From: CAIUGU01 sp965279735
Lineage (GTDB): Bacteria; Pseudomonadota; Gammaproteobacteria; Steroidobacterales; Steroidobacteraceae
Assembly: GCA_965279735.1 (NCBI GenBank)
Contig: OZ257260.1
Location: forward strand, 2,418,001 to 2,482,000
DNA: 64,000 nt
Reading direction: 5' to 3'
Made by a program: the position numbers and the translations under genes. Under the pieces are notes generated by a model, which was not told the DNA's origin, did not search any database, and was given only the letters and a program-made list of their open reading frames with translations. This document shows positions 17,678 to 27,436 of this stretch, piece by piece; position 1 is the stretch's first letter; every line of letters starts with the position of its first letter.

Positions 17678-20368
17678 ATGCCGCTATCCCGAACCCAGCG
17701 CCTCCTCTCGAGCATCCTTGTCGCCGCCATCTTTGCGGGGTTGACCTTCGGCCTCTGGGCTTACATGAACCGGCCGACAACACTGGACCCGGAGCAGCCC
17801 GGCTACCTGCCCCCTCTGCCCAAGCGGATCCAGGGGTTTGCGTTCTCGCCCTATCGCATCGACCAGGACGCTACGCTAGACCAGCTCCCGAGCGAAGAGC
17901 AGCTCTCCGAGGATCTGGCAGTCCTGGCAGGCAAGACCCTGGCGGTTCGTACGTATTCGACGATCGGCTCGGTCGGTGAAGTCCCGCGGATTGCCTGGGC
18001 GCAGAAGCCAAGGATCAAGGTGGCGCTGGGCACCTGGCTCGACAAGCGCACCGAGCGAAATGAAGAAGAGATCCAGAACGCCATCCGGATCGCAGCAACC
18101 CAGCCCAACATCATCCGGGTGTTTGTCGGCAATGAATCCCTGCTGCGCGGCGACCTCACGGTCAACGAACTGGCTGCGTATCTTGACCGCGTGCGTGCAG
18201 CGGTAGAGAAGCCGGTCAGCACCGCCGAGCCCTGGCATGTCTGGCTTGCACATCCCGAACTTGCCAACCATGTCGATTTCATTGGCGTGCACATGCTCCC
18301 GTACTGGGAAGGCGTGGATGTCAACGAAGCGATCGACTACATCGCGGACAAGATGAAGCGCCTGGAAACAGCGTTCCCCGGCAAGCGCATCATCATCGGC
18401 GAAGTAGGCTGGCCTTCCGACGGCCGGACGCGTGAAAAGGCCGTGGCCTCCCCCGCCAACGAAGCTCTATTCCTCCGCCGCTTCATCGCGCGGGCAAAAC
18501 AGGACCACTACGTCTACTACCTGATGGAAGCATTCGACCAGCCGTGGAAATCGGCCATCGAAGGCTCGGTCGGCGCGTACTGGGGCGTGTTCGACGTCAA
18601 CCGCAAACCGAAATTCGAATTCGTGGCGCCCATCGTGCGGATTCCGGAATGGCATTCCCTCGCGTTGCTGTCTGTCGCACTGTCCGCCTTCACGCTCGGC
18701 GCGTTCTACATGTTCAGCGGATCGCTTGGGAATCGCGGGCGAAGCTTCCTCGCGGTGGTCGTTTACACAACCGCCACCATCACGGTGCTCATCGTCTACG
18801 ACTATTCGCAGAAATACCTGACCTTCACCGGCATCCTCGTCGGGACGGTGTTGATCATCGGCATGTTGGGACTGATTGCGGTTCTCCTTGCCGAAGCACA
18901 CGAATGGGCCGAGGCCCGCTGGGATACGGGGCGACGCAGGTTGCTGCAGACTGGCAATGGAATCAGCACCACGCTGGTTGACTCAGGCCCGGTGCGAAAG
19001 GTCTCGATCCAGGTTCCCGCCTACAACGAACCGCCGCAGATGCTCATCGAGACGCTCGATGCTCTTGCGCGGCTCGACTATCCGGATTTCGAAGTCATCG
19101 TCGTCGACAACAACACGAAGGACGAGAAGATCTGGCGGCCTGTGGAAACCCATTGTCTCGCGCTCGGCCCGCGTTTCCGCTTTTTCCATGTGAATCCGCT
19201 CGCGGGTTTCAAGGCGGGTGCGCTCAACTTCGCCCTCAAGCAGACTGCGCCGGACGCCGATGTCATTGCCGTGATCGACAGCGACTACAAGGTCGAACCG
19301 CAATGGCTGAAGGACCTCGTGCCGGCGTTCGACAATCCCAAAACCGCGATCGTCCAGGCACCGCAGGACTACCGTGACGCCGACGACAATCTCTTCAAGG
19401 CCATGTGCCACGCGGAGTATCGCGGCTTCTTCCAGATCGGCATGGTCACGCGCAACGAACGCAACGCAATCATCCAGCACGGCACGATGACCATGGTCCG
19501 CCGCAAGGTCCTCGAAAGCGTGGACGGCTGGGCGGAGTGGTGCATCACCGAGGATGCGGAACTCGGTCTCAAGATTTTCGAAGCGGGCCTTGAAGCGACC
19601 TACGCTTCAACGACATACGGTCGCGGCCTGATGCCGGACAATTTCGTGGACTACAAGAAGCAGCGTTTTCGCTGGGCTTACGGGGCGATGCAGATCCTGC
19701 GCTCGCACTGGAAACCGCTGTTCTCGCACAAGGACAATCGCCTGACTGCGGGCCAGCGTTATCACTTCATCGCCGGCTGGCTGCCTTGGGTCGCGGATGG
19801 TCTCAACCTCCTGTTCAACGCCCTTGCGATCGGCTGGACGATCGCGATGATCGCTGCACCCGCGCGCATCGAACCACCGCTGCTCATGTTCTCCGTGCTG
19901 CCGCTGACTCTCTTCACCTTCAAGCTGGTGAAGCTGATTCATCTGTACGTCACGCGTGTAAAGGCGAACCTGCGCCAGACCTTTGCAGCGGCCCTCGGCG
20001 GACTCGCGTTGTCGCATACGATCGGGCTCGCGATCGTCAAAGGCCTGTTCACCAAGGACGAACCGTTCTTCCGCACTCCCAAACAGGCGCAGCCGCATGC
20101 CTTCGCTGCCGCACTGGCCGCAGCCCGGCAGGAGAGCCTGTTGATGCTCGCATTGTGGGTGGCGGCGCTCGGGTTGCAGACGATTCCGGAGGAACTCAGC
20201 AGCCCCGATCTTTCCGTGTGGACAGCCGTGCTACTGATCCAGTCGATTCCCTATGCTGCCGCGCTGGCAGTTTCGCTCATCAGTGCCTTCAACCTTCCCG
20301 CCCGCTGGCTCGGCACTGTGTTGCCAAGCCCCGTCGGCGGTCCAGCCCGGGAAGGCGGACAGTCTTAG
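17678..20368 (+). CDS. GH17-GT2 fusion, NdvB-like beta-glucan synthase
   Basis: 896-residue membrane protein. After an N-terminal helix (residues 10-30), residues ~45-320 form a glycoside-hydrolase family 17 domain with the likely acid Glu153 in FVGNESLL and nucleophile Glu242 in IIGEVGWPSDG. Two helices follow, then a processive GT2 domain at ~440-700 with VPAYNEPPQML, IDSDY (Asp-x-Asp), a TED-type block (ITEDAELG) and the QRFRWAYG product-binding motif, and about five C-terminal helices. The layout matches proteobacterial cyclic beta-(1,3)-glucan synthases, where GT2 polymerises glucose from UDP-glucose and the GH17 part transglycosylates or cyclises in the periplasm. Expected to make a periplasmic osmoregulatory glucan. 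Length is normal for this group. Confidence 0.88.
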   Translation: MPLSRTQRLLSSILVAAIFAGLTFGLWAYMNRPTTLDPEQPGYLPPLPKRIQGFAFSPYRIDQDATLDQLPSEEQLSEDLAVLAGKTLAVRTYSTIGSVGEVPRIAWAQKPRIKVALGTWLDKRTERNEEEIQNAIRIAATQPNIIRVFVGNESLLRGDLTVNELAAYLDRVRAAVEKPVSTAEPWHVWLAHPELANHVDFIGVHMLPYWEGVDVNEAIDYIADKMKRLETAFPGKRIIIGEVGWPSDGRTREKAVASPANEALFLRRFIARAKQDHYVYYLMEAFDQPWKSAIEGSVGAYWGVFDVNRKPKFEFVAPIVRIPEWHSLALLSVALSAFTLGAFYMFSGSLGNRGRSFLAVVVYTTATITVLIVYDYSQKYLTFTGILVGTVLIIGMLGLIAVLLAEAHEWAEARWDTGRRRLLQTGNGISTTLVDSGPVRKVSIQVPAYNEPPQMLIETLDALARLDYPDFEVIVVDNNTKDEKIWRPVETHCLALGPRFRFFHVNPLAGFKAGALNFALKQTAPDADVIAVIDSDYKVEPQWLKDLVPAFDNPKTAIVQAPQDYRDADDNLFKAMCHAEYRGFFQIGMVTRNERNAIIQHGTMTMVRRKVLESVDGWAEWCITEDAELGLKIFEAGLEATYASTTYGRGLMPDNFVDYKKQRFRWAYGAMQILRSHWKPLFSHKDNRLTAGQRYHFIAGWLPWVADGLNLLFNALAIGWTIAMIAAPARIEPPLLMFSVLPLTLFTFKLVKLIHLYVTRVKANLRQTFAAALGGLALSHTIGLAIVKGLFTKDEPFFRTPKQAQPHAFAAALAAARQESLLMLALWVAALGLQTIPEELSSPDLSVWTAVLLIQSIPYAAALAVSLISAFNLPARWLGTVLPSPVGGPAREGGQS

Positions 20369-20373
20369 GGAAT

Positions 20374-21348
20374 CTAAAGACTGGCGAGGACTCGCCGCGC
20401 GAGCGTAGTGCCGCTGATCCAGGCGGCTTCAACTCGCGGGCCCATGCACCAGTCGCCGCAGAATCCGAGACGCTGCACGGGATCCCAGAGACAGGGCTCG
20501 CCTAACGGCTTTTCGACGCGGGCGTAGCGCCAGAGATGCGCGGCAAGATGAGCTCCGCTGGGTGCAGGTGCGTTGACTACGAGTTTGCCGAACTCGAGCA
20601 GGAGCGCTTCCGCCACTTTTACTGCAGGGTCGTCGATATGTTCCTGCGTCCATTCGGCCGAGGCATGGAACACCCAGCAGTCATGCGGCGACTTGCGGCC
20701 CGGTTTGCTGACATCGCGCGCAGCCCATGCGAGAGGCCCGGTCTCGAGACTGAATATATCGGCCGGTGAATCGAGGCGTTCCGGAAATCCTGCCAGTACT
20801 GCCCAGCACGGCGCCATCCGCACTTCGTTGAGGCGGGCGGCGATATCGAAGGCGGCATTGAGATCGCGCGTGAGATCGAGGGCCTGGGGAGCGGGGATCG
20901 CCAACACCAGCGCTTCGAAAGGTCCGAGTTCATCGCCGGATTCGCATTGCAGCCACCAGTCATCGTCACGCTTTGCGCAGGCAACCACGCGGACTCCACG
21001 CCGCACGTCGAGTCCCGCGGCAAGCGGCTGTACCAGCGAGCTCATTCCGGGAGCTCCCACGTACCACGGTTCCATGCGGGATAGCCCCGGCGCAACGGGC
21101 AGCCATGATTGCGAATGTCCGGTTATGCAAGCGAGATCGAGGTAGTCCTGGAGCCCGGGTTCGCGCGCGATGACGTACTGGGCGCCATGATCGAACGCGA
21201 GGCGGCCGATGCGTCGTGTCGCCAGCCGCCCGCCGAGCCCGCGGCTTTTCTCGAGGATGGAGACCTCGCGCGACGCCGCGAACAGTGCTCGTGCACACGC
21301 AAGGCCTGCCATGCCTGCGCCGATGATGGCGACTCCCGACTCAGACAT
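20374..21348 (-). CDS. Renalase-like FAD-dependent oxidoreductase
   Basis: 324-residue flavoprotein of the amine-oxidase/renalase type. The N-terminal FAD fingerprint is VAIIGAGMAGLACARAL followed by EKSRGLGGRLATRR and FDHGAQYV, which is typical of bacterial renalase-like enzymes that oxidise aberrant isomers of reduced nicotinamide dinucleotides. The C-terminal end has LGFCGDWCMGPRVEAAWISG, the second FAD-contact segment. No signal peptide. It is convergent with the glucan-synthase gene with only five bases between stops, and divergent from the phoX gene. The metabolic-repair role is known for family members and inferred here. Confidence 0.82.
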   Translation of the reverse strand: MSESGVAIIGAGMAGLACARALFAASREVSILEKSRGLGGRLATRRIGRLAFDHGAQYVIAREPGLQDYLDLACITGHSQSWLPVAPGLSRMEPWYVGAPGMSSLVQPLAAGLDVRRGVRVVACAKRDDDWWLQCESGDELGPFEALVLAIPAPQALDLTRDLNAAFDIAARLNEVRMAPCWAVLAGFPERLDSPADIFSLETGPLAWAARDVSKPGRKSPHDCWVFHASAEWTQEHIDDPAVKVAEALLLEFGKLVVNAPAPSGAHLAAHLWRYARVEKPLGEPCLWDPVQRLGFCGDWCMGPRVEAAWISGTTLARRVLASL

Positions 21349-21443
21349 TGATCTGTCTCATTTCCTACATCTTGACGTAAGCAGCGGGTAACAGTCGACG
21401 CCTTTACTACCGCGGCCAACCCAAGAGCCAGGAGACCCCAGCC

Positions 21444-23522
21444 GTGAACGTCAACGACCAGCCCATCGCGTCAGGCGACGAAGCCGATTGCAATCCTTCC
21501 ACCAACCCGTGGTTCACCGATATCGTGGCGCGTCGTTATGATCGCCGCGCCATTGTCAAAGGCACCCTTGCCGCAGCAGTCACGACGATGATTGCCGGCA
21601 AGGCGCTCGCCCATGGTGACAGTCATGATCGTGGTGATCGCGACCATGACTACAGCACCCAGTACCGGCGGCGCAAAGGTCCGGCCTTCAAGGCAGTGCC
21701 CGCATTCAATCCAGGCAAGGAAGATGCGGTCGTGGTACCGGAAGGCTACAGCGTGCAGGTCATCCTCCCCGAAGGCACGCCGATCACCGGCAGCTATCCT
21801 CCCTATATTCCCGGCGATTTCAACACTGGCCGGGACCGCGAGCAGCAGGCCGGCGCCCATCACGACGGCATGCATTTCTTTCCGCTCGCCCGTGGCAAGG
21901 AAGGCAATGAGAGCGGGCTGCTCTGCATGAACCACGAGAACATCGACCAGGCCTTCATTCATCCGCAGGGTTTCAGCCGCGGCGCCGATGGCAGCCGGCC
22001 GGTGGAAGATGAAGTCCGCAAGGAACTGGCGTCCCATGGCGTAAGCGTCGTTGAAATCGAAAAATCGCGACGTGGCGAGTGGCGCGTTGTTCGCAGCCGT
22101 TACAACCGCCGCATCACGACCCAGACTTCAATGGAGTTCACCGGACCTGCGCGCGGCAACGACCTGCTGAGGACGAAGTACAGCCCCAGAGGCACGCAGA
22201 CCCGCGGCACCCTGAACAATTGTGCGAACGGCTATACGCCGTGGGAAACATACCTGACCTGCGAGGAAAACTGGGCGGGTTACTTCTACAACACGGTGAC
22301 CGCAAACCGTCCCCGCGAACATTCCCGCTATGGCGTACCGACGGCTGCAACAGGCTCCTACGGCTGGGGCACGCGCGAAGAAGACCAGTACAAGCGCTTC
22401 AACGCGACACCGACGACAGCGGAATTCTACGATGCTGAAGCGGCGAAGCAGGACTACCGCAACGAGCCGAACACTTTCGGCTGGGTCGTCGAAATCGATC
22501 CGACGGATCCGAAGAGCGTGCCGAAAAAGCGGACGGCTCTGGGACGTTTCGGCCATGAAGGTGCGTGGGTCGCGCCGGTGACGGTCGGCAAACCCCTCGT
22601 GGTGTACATGGGTGACGATTCGCGCGGCGAGTACATGTACAAGTTCGTGAGCAGCAAGCCCTACTCCCCCTGGAGCGGCAAACGCTGTGGCGATGAACTC
22701 CTCGATGACGGGACGCTGTATGTCGCGCGTTTCAATGAAGACGGCAGCGGTACCTGGATCTCCCTCACGTTCGGCAAGAACGGACTCACGCCTGCGAATG
22801 GTTTCAAGAGCCAGGCCGATGTGCTCATCAACACCCGCTCGGCGGCGGATCGCGTGCTTGCTACCCGCATGGACCGGCCTGAGTGGTCCACGATCGATGC
22901 ACGCACGGGCTACGTCTATCTCACGCTGACCAACAACTCAGGACGCGGCGCGGGCAACCAGCCTGTTGAACCCGCAAACCCGCGTGCCGGCAATCCCGAT
23001 GGCCACATCATTCGCTGGCGCGAAATGGCCGGCAGGTACTGGTCGACCGAATTCACGTGGGACATCTTCCTGTTCGGCGGTCCGTCGCGCGAGACTGTCC
23101 TCAGTCTCGGGGCGGTTGCCCCTTACAACGCCAACGAGCAATACGCCGCGCAGGTTTTCCCGGGCTCTCCGCAACAGGAATTCCTGACCGACGATGCTTC
23201 GCTCAACAGCCCGGATGGTTTGTGGGTCGACCCAGTCAGCGGGCTTGTCTGGATCCAGACCGACGGCTATTCGGATGTAAAGCGGGGCTTCGGCAATCAG
23301 CAGATGCTTGCTGCGAATCCGGATACAGGCGAGATCCGCCGGTTCCTGGTCGGCCCCACAGGCTGTGAGCTCACCGGCATCACCAGCACACCCGATGGCC
23401 GGACGCTGTTCGCAAACATCCAGCACCCTTCCGGCACATGGCCTGCATTGAACGGCGAGACGCGCCCCCGTTCGGCAACGCTGGTCATCACAAAGGATGA
23501 CGGCGGGCTGATCGGCACCTGA
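21444..23522 (+). CDS. phoX: PhoX-family alkaline phosphatase (Tat-exported)
   Basis: 692-residue protein of the PhoX (DUF839) family, calcium/iron-dependent phosphomonoesterases that release phosphate from organic esters. The N-terminus holds a twin-arginine signal (YDRRAIVKGTLAAAVTTMIAG, residues ~32-52), preceded by a long polar stretch as usual for PhoX, and export is expected via Tat. Body motifs include GLLCMNHEN, NNCANGYTPWETYLTCEENW, and GHEGAWV, the first two being family signatures around the metal site. The start is GTG at 21444 with AGGAGA upstream. A strong hairpin terminator follows, then a TonB receptor gene on the same strand. Confidence 0.9.
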   Translation: MNVNDQPIASGDEADCNPSTNPWFTDIVARRYDRRAIVKGTLAAAVTTMIAGKALAHGDSHDRGDRDHDYSTQYRRRKGPAFKAVPAFNPGKEDAVVVPEGYSVQVILPEGTPITGSYPPYIPGDFNTGRDREQQAGAHHDGMHFFPLARGKEGNESGLLCMNHENIDQAFIHPQGFSRGADGSRPVEDEVRKELASHGVSVVEIEKSRRGEWRVVRSRYNRRITTQTSMEFTGPARGNDLLRTKYSPRGTQTRGTLNNCANGYTPWETYLTCEENWAGYFYNTVTANRPREHSRYGVPTAATGSYGWGTREEDQYKRFNATPTTAEFYDAEAAKQDYRNEPNTFGWVVEIDPTDPKSVPKKRTALGRFGHEGAWVAPVTVGKPLVVYMGDDSRGEYMYKFVSSKPYSPWSGKRCGDELLDDGTLYVARFNEDGSGTWISLTFGKNGLTPANGFKSQADVLINTRSAADRVLATRMDRPEWSTIDARTGYVYLTLTNNSGRGAGNQPVEPANPRAGNPDGHIIRWREMAGRYWSTEFTWDIFLFGGPSRETVLSLGAVAPYNANEQYAAQVFPGSPQQEFLTDDASLNSPDGLWVDPVSGLVWIQTDGYSDVKRGFGNQQMLAANPDTGEIRRFLVGPTGCELTGITSTPDGRTLFANIQHPSGTWPALNGETRPRSATLVITKDDGGLIGT

Positions 23523-23543
23523 ACCTCAATCGGGAAAAAGAAA

Positions 23544-23575
23544 GATGAAGCCGGGAGCCTGGTGCCGGCTTCATC
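23544..23575 (+). terminator. Terminator after phoX
   Basis: Perfect 11-bp inverted repeat GATGAAGCCGG / CCGGCTTCATC with a ten-base loop, 22 bp past the phoX stop, followed by CATTTCTG. It resembles an intrinsic terminator with an imperfect T tract and separates phoX from the TonB receptor gene. Confidence 0.75.
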
Positions 23576-23687
23576 CATTTCTGCTGCTTGCCGCTCGCTG
23601 CGGCTTTCGCTACCTTCGCGTGCATCCGATTGCAGCCTTCCCGCGTATAGCTGAGGGGATTGGCTGTTTACAGGCAGGAGATGCGCG

Positions 23688-25739
23688 TTGAAGAAGAATT
23701 CCGGCTTTGCGATGCTGGGCATGACGACGCTTGCCGGCACTGCCATCGCGAGCGGCATTCCAACCGCCAGCCTGGAAGAAGTCGTGGTCGTCGGCCAGCT
23801 TGAGCGATTGCAGGGCGAAGTCCGGTCCGCAACGCAGGGCGTCGTCGGCGAGGAACAGCTCGAATCACGCCCCATCCAGCGCACTGGCGAGCTGCTGGAA
23901 GTCGTTCCCGGCCTCGTCGTTACCCAGCACAGCGGCAGCGGCAAGGCCAATCAGTACTTCCTGCGTGGGTTCAATCTCGACCACGGCACGGACCTCGCCA
24001 CCAGCGTCGATGGCGTACCGGTCAACATGCCGACTCACGGCCACGGCCAGGGCTACACCGACATCAATTTCGTCATTCCGGAGCTGGTGCAATCCATCGA
24101 ATATCGCAAGGGCACCTACTACGCTGAAACAGGAAATTTCTCAGCGGCAGGTGCAGTCGACATGCGGTATCGACGGAAGCTCGACGGACCGCTCGCCATG
24201 GTGGAAATCGGCCAGAATGACTATCGACGCGGCCTCGTTGCCATAGCACCGGAGCTGGGGTCTGGAACGCTCCTGCTTGGCTTCGACTACATGACCAACG
24301 ACGGTCCGTGGCGCCTGCCAGAAGACCTTCGCAAGATCAACGGCATTGCACGTTATACGCACGACACGGCGGACGGTTTCTGGAGTCTCACTGCCCAGGG
24401 CTACGACGGCAAATGGCAATCGACGGACCAGATTCCGCAACGAGCGGTGACCAGCGGCGAGATCGATCGCTTCGGCTTCATCGACCCGACGGACGGCGGC
24501 ACGTCCCAGCGCTACAGCCTGTCGCTCAACGGCACGGGAAAAATGGGCGTCGGAACCTTCAAGGCGGTTGCCTATGCGGTGGACTACAAGCTCAGCCTGG
24601 CGAGCAATTTCTCGTACTTCACGGACCAGGCGGATGGCGATCAGTTCGAGCAGTTCGACGACCGGCGTATCTATGGCGGCGACTTCGCCTGGAACCGGGA
24701 ACTGATGTTGGGTGGCCTTTCCAACGATCTCGTCCTCGGTCTACAGGCGAGACGCGATGACATCGGCAAAGTCGGCCTGTACAAAACCGTAGAGCGGCAA
24801 CGAATCGAAACCATCCGCGAGGATGCGGTCGTCCAGACAAACGTTTCAGCCTATGCAAGCCTTGAGACACGCTGGCAGCCGATGTTCAGGACGGTGTTCG
24901 GCCTCAGGACCGAGAACTTCCATTTCGATATCGACAGCAACGTCGCTGCCAACTCAGGGAGCGTCAGCGACAGTCTCGTCACTCCGAAATTCTCGTTGAT
25001 CCTGGGTCCCTGGAGCGAGACAGAATTGTTCTTCAACATAGGTCGCGGTTTCCACAGCAACGATGCACGCGGCACCACCATCTCGGTGGATCCCGTGGAT
25101 GGCGTCACGCCCGTGGACCGCGTTGATCCGCTGGTCAAAGCGCTTGGCGCGGACATCGGCATACGCACTGCCATCTTCGACAAGATGCAGCTCACCGCCG
25201 CCTACTGGGGTCTCGACCTGGATTCAGAGCTGCTGTTCGTCGGCGATGCCGGGATCACTGAAGCGAGCCGGGCGAGTGAACGTCGCGGCGTCGAACTCGG
25301 CATCATCTACAACCCCCTTCCCTGGGTGATCATCGATTCGGACCTTGCCTGGTCCCATGCGCGCTTCAAGGAGTTTGATCCGGCGGGTGATCGCATTCCC
25401 GGCGCCGTGGAGCAAGTGATCTCGATGGGAATTGCCGTCGATCATCCTTCCGGCATTTTCGGCGGATTACGGTTCCGGCATTTCGGTAGTGCCCCCTTGA
25501 TCGAAGACAACAGCGTCCGCTCCTCCCCCACCACGCTCGTCAACGTGGAAGCGGGTTACCGGCTTTCACAAAAACTGAAGGCGAGTTTCTCGGTCTTCAA
25601 TCTCTTCGACCGCAAAGACAACGACATCACCTACTACTACGAATCGCAACTCCGCGGCGAAGCGGAGCCCGTCAGCGACATCCACTTCCACCCCGTAGAG
25701 CCGCGCGAAGTCCGCTTCACTCTCTCCACCAGCTTCTAG
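23688..25739 (+). CDS. TonB-dependent outer-membrane receptor
   Basis: 683-residue outer-membrane receptor with a signal peptide (MKKNSGFAMLGMTTLAG), a TonB box (LEEVVVVG), a plug domain at ~35-160 including LRGFNLDHGTDLATSVDG and VPVNMPTHGHGQGYTD, and a 22-stranded barrel ending in the aromatic signature FTLSTSF. Start is TTG at 23688 with GGAG eight bases upstream. The plug sequence belongs to a broad subgroup of unknown ligand. Being next to phoX, it may import organic phosphate or a divalent metal used by PhoX, which is inference from context. No FecIR genes are beside it. Confidence 0.9.
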   Translation: MKKNSGFAMLGMTTLAGTAIASGIPTASLEEVVVVGQLERLQGEVRSATQGVVGEEQLESRPIQRTGELLEVVPGLVVTQHSGSGKANQYFLRGFNLDHGTDLATSVDGVPVNMPTHGHGQGYTDINFVIPELVQSIEYRKGTYYAETGNFSAAGAVDMRYRRKLDGPLAMVEIGQNDYRRGLVAIAPELGSGTLLLGFDYMTNDGPWRLPEDLRKINGIARYTHDTADGFWSLTAQGYDGKWQSTDQIPQRAVTSGEIDRFGFIDPTDGGTSQRYSLSLNGTGKMGVGTFKAVAYAVDYKLSLASNFSYFTDQADGDQFEQFDDRRIYGGDFAWNRELMLGGLSNDLVLGLQARRDDIGKVGLYKTVERQRIETIREDAVVQTNVSAYASLETRWQPMFRTVFGLRTENFHFDIDSNVAANSGSVSDSLVTPKFSLILGPWSETELFFNIGRGFHSNDARGTTISVDPVDGVTPVDRVDPLVKALGADIGIRTAIFDKMQLTAAYWGLDLDSELLFVGDAGITEASRASERRGVELGIIYNPLPWVIIDSDLAWSHARFKEFDPAGDRIPGAVEQVISMGIAVDHPSGIFGGLRFRHFGSAPLIEDNSVRSSPTTLVNVEAGYRLSQKLKASFSVFNLFDRKDNDITYYYESQLRGEAEPVSDIHFHPVEPREVRFTLSTSF

Positions 25740-25795
25740 CGCCTCTGCTCGTCAGCCATTTAGCATAGGGCCTGGTTCTCAAGGAGCCGCCCCTT

Positions 25796-26206
25796 ATGAC
25801 TCCCAACGAATCCTCACAGCCTCTCATCACCCACACCGGTGGCTGTCACTGCGGTCGCGTGCGTTTCGAAGTCAAAGCCCCTGCGCGGATCCGGGTCATC
25901 GACTGCAACTGCTCGATGTGTAGCCGCTTCGGATACCTCCATCTCATCATCCCAGGTGAGCAGTTCAGGCTTCTGAGTGGCCGCGAGAGCCTCACCACCT
26001 ATTCCTTCAATACCCACACCGCGAAACACCATTTCTGCTCGATATGCGGCGTGAAGTCGTTTTACGTCCCCCGCTCCCACCCCGACGGCTTCAGCGTCAA
26101 TGTCCGCTGCCTCGACCCCGGCACAGTTGAAGAAATGACCATCGACCCCTTCGACGGGCAGCATTGGGAGCAGCAATATCCCGAGGGACGCGGGGAATAT
26201 CAGTAG
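25796..26206 (+). CDS. GFA (glutathione-dependent formaldehyde-activating-like) protein
   Basis: 136-residue zinc-binding protein of the GFA/CENP-V family. The zinc ligands are visible: GGCHCGRVRF near residue 16, CNCSMCSRFG near 41 and FCSICGV near 78, matching the C-x-C, C-x-x-C and C-x-x-C arrangement of the fold. The family is named for glutathione adduct formation with formaldehyde, but most members have no known reaction, so the name should be read as a fold assignment. Cytosolic. Followed 14 bp later by the diverged dispersed repeat copy C. Confidence 0.88.
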   Translation: MTPNESSQPLITHTGGCHCGRVRFEVKAPARIRVIDCNCSMCSRFGYLHLIIPGEQFRLLSGRESLTTYSFNTHTAKHHFCSICGVKSFYVPRSHPDGFSVNVRCLDPGTVEEMTIDPFDGQHWEQQYPEGRGEYQ

Positions 26207-26220
26207 GGTTGAGGCTTCGT

Positions 26221-26410
26221 GTCGGGGAGGTGTTTCGGGAACCGTGTGAGGCAGGAAGCCGAACCCGGAGCCTACATGGGCGATGCGGATGTCTTGAGCG
26301 AAATATATTTCGCCCGCATCGCGGGTAGCCAAGGACGGCTACCCTGGTCCGGCTGCGCAGCATGGATAGCGCAGCAGACGGTATTTGCGGCGTTTTCGAA
26401 AACCGCTCCT
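26221..26410 (+). repeat. Dispersed ~200-bp element, diverged copy C
   Basis: Same orientation as copy B but clearly diverged. Left end GTCGGGGAGGTGTTTCGG resembles the GTCGGAAGTTGTTTTCG end of copy B; right end GGCGTTTTCGAAAACC matches the inner terminal repeat. The inner palindrome has changed to GCGAAATATATTTCGC, the outer stem to GCGATGCGG/CCGCATCGC and the second hairpin to GGGTAGCC/GGCTACCC: both sides of each stem changed together. The AAAAAACAGG stem-loop is missing. Confidence 0.8.
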
Positions 26411-26505
26411 GGCACAAAGCCCTTCCGAACTCGTTTACCCCTTCCCACATTCGGGCCATACTCTTTCCCGGTCGTTCATCCAATCAAACCCCGGGATCTT
26501 TCACC

Positions 26506-27363
26506 ATGCGCTGGGAAGGCAGAAGGCAGAGCAGCAACGTCGAGGACCGTCGGGGCAGCCGCATCGGCAAGGGTGTCGGCATCGGCGGAATCGGGACGGT
26601 GCTGGTGATCCTGTTTGCGCTGTATACGGGCCAGGACCCGACTGCGCTGCTCAATGGGGTCGAACAGATGTCCGGCGGTGGGCAAACGGAACAGGGGCCG
26701 TACCAGGAATCGGCTTCGGAGGCGCAGCTCCGTGAGTTCACGGGCTTTGTCCTCGCCGACACGGAAGAAACCTGGAATGCAATTTTTACCGCCTCTGGTC
26801 GCCAGTACGTGGAGCCAAAACTCGTGCTGTTCAGCGGGGTAGTGGAATCCGCATGCGGGACTGCCCAGTCTGCGGTGGGTCCGTTCTACTGTCCGGGTGA
26901 CCAGAAGGTCTATATCGACCTCTCCTTCTATGAGGATCTGCAGCAGAAGCTCGGTGCCGGCGGCGACTTTGCCCAGGCCTATGTCGTGGCCCACGAAGTC
27001 GGTCATCATGTGCAGACCCTGCTCGGGATCTCGGAGCGCAACCAGGCTGCCCGGCAGCGGGCGAGCGAAGTGGAAGCGAATGCGCTGTCCGTGAAGCAGG
27101 AGCTGCAGGCGGATTGCTTCGCCGGCATATGGGCCAACAGCGCAGACCGTTCGCGTCAGCTTCTCGAAGCGGGCGATGTCGAGGAAGGACTGAATGCGGC
27201 GAGCGCGATCGGTGATGACCGGCTGCAGAAGCAGTCGCAGGGTTACGTCTCTCCGGACTCGTTCACACATGGCAGTTCCGAACAGCGGGTTCGTTGGTTC
27301 CGACGTGGCTTCGAGTCCGGTAACGTGAACCAGTGCGATACGTTTGCGGCGAAGGACCTCTGA
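26506..27363 (+). CDS. ypfJ: YpfJ-family neutral zinc metallopeptidase
   Basis: 285-residue membrane-anchored putative metallopeptidase. The N-terminus (MRWEGRRQSSNVEDRRG) is the family hallmark, followed by a single transmembrane helix at ~23-41 and a periplasmic domain with the zinc-binding motif AHEVGHHVQ (His163, Glu164, His167) and, downstream, QADCFAGIWA, which supplies the third ligand region. The ATG at 26506 is preferred over an upstream in-frame start at 26362 because it begins exactly at the conserved N-terminus and the extra stretch is repeat-derived. Substrate unknown; the Escherichia coli homologue is uncharacterised. Confidence 0.9.
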   Translation: MRWEGRRQSSNVEDRRGSRIGKGVGIGGIGTVLVILFALYTGQDPTALLNGVEQMSGGGQTEQGPYQESASEAQLREFTGFVLADTEETWNAIFTASGRQYVEPKLVLFSGVVESACGTAQSAVGPFYCPGDQKVYIDLSFYEDLQQKLGAGGDFAQAYVVAHEVGHHVQTLLGISERNQAARQRASEVEANALSVKQELQADCFAGIWANSADRSRQLLEAGDVEEGLNAASAIGDDRLQKQSQGYVSPDSFTHGSSEQRVRWFRRGFESGNVNQCDTFAAKDL

Positions 27364-27436
27364 GACTCGAACCGTAGCCGAACCCGCCAGGACCTGAGAC
27401 GCGGGCGGCCTTCCCTCGCTACTTCCCTTCGCGACC

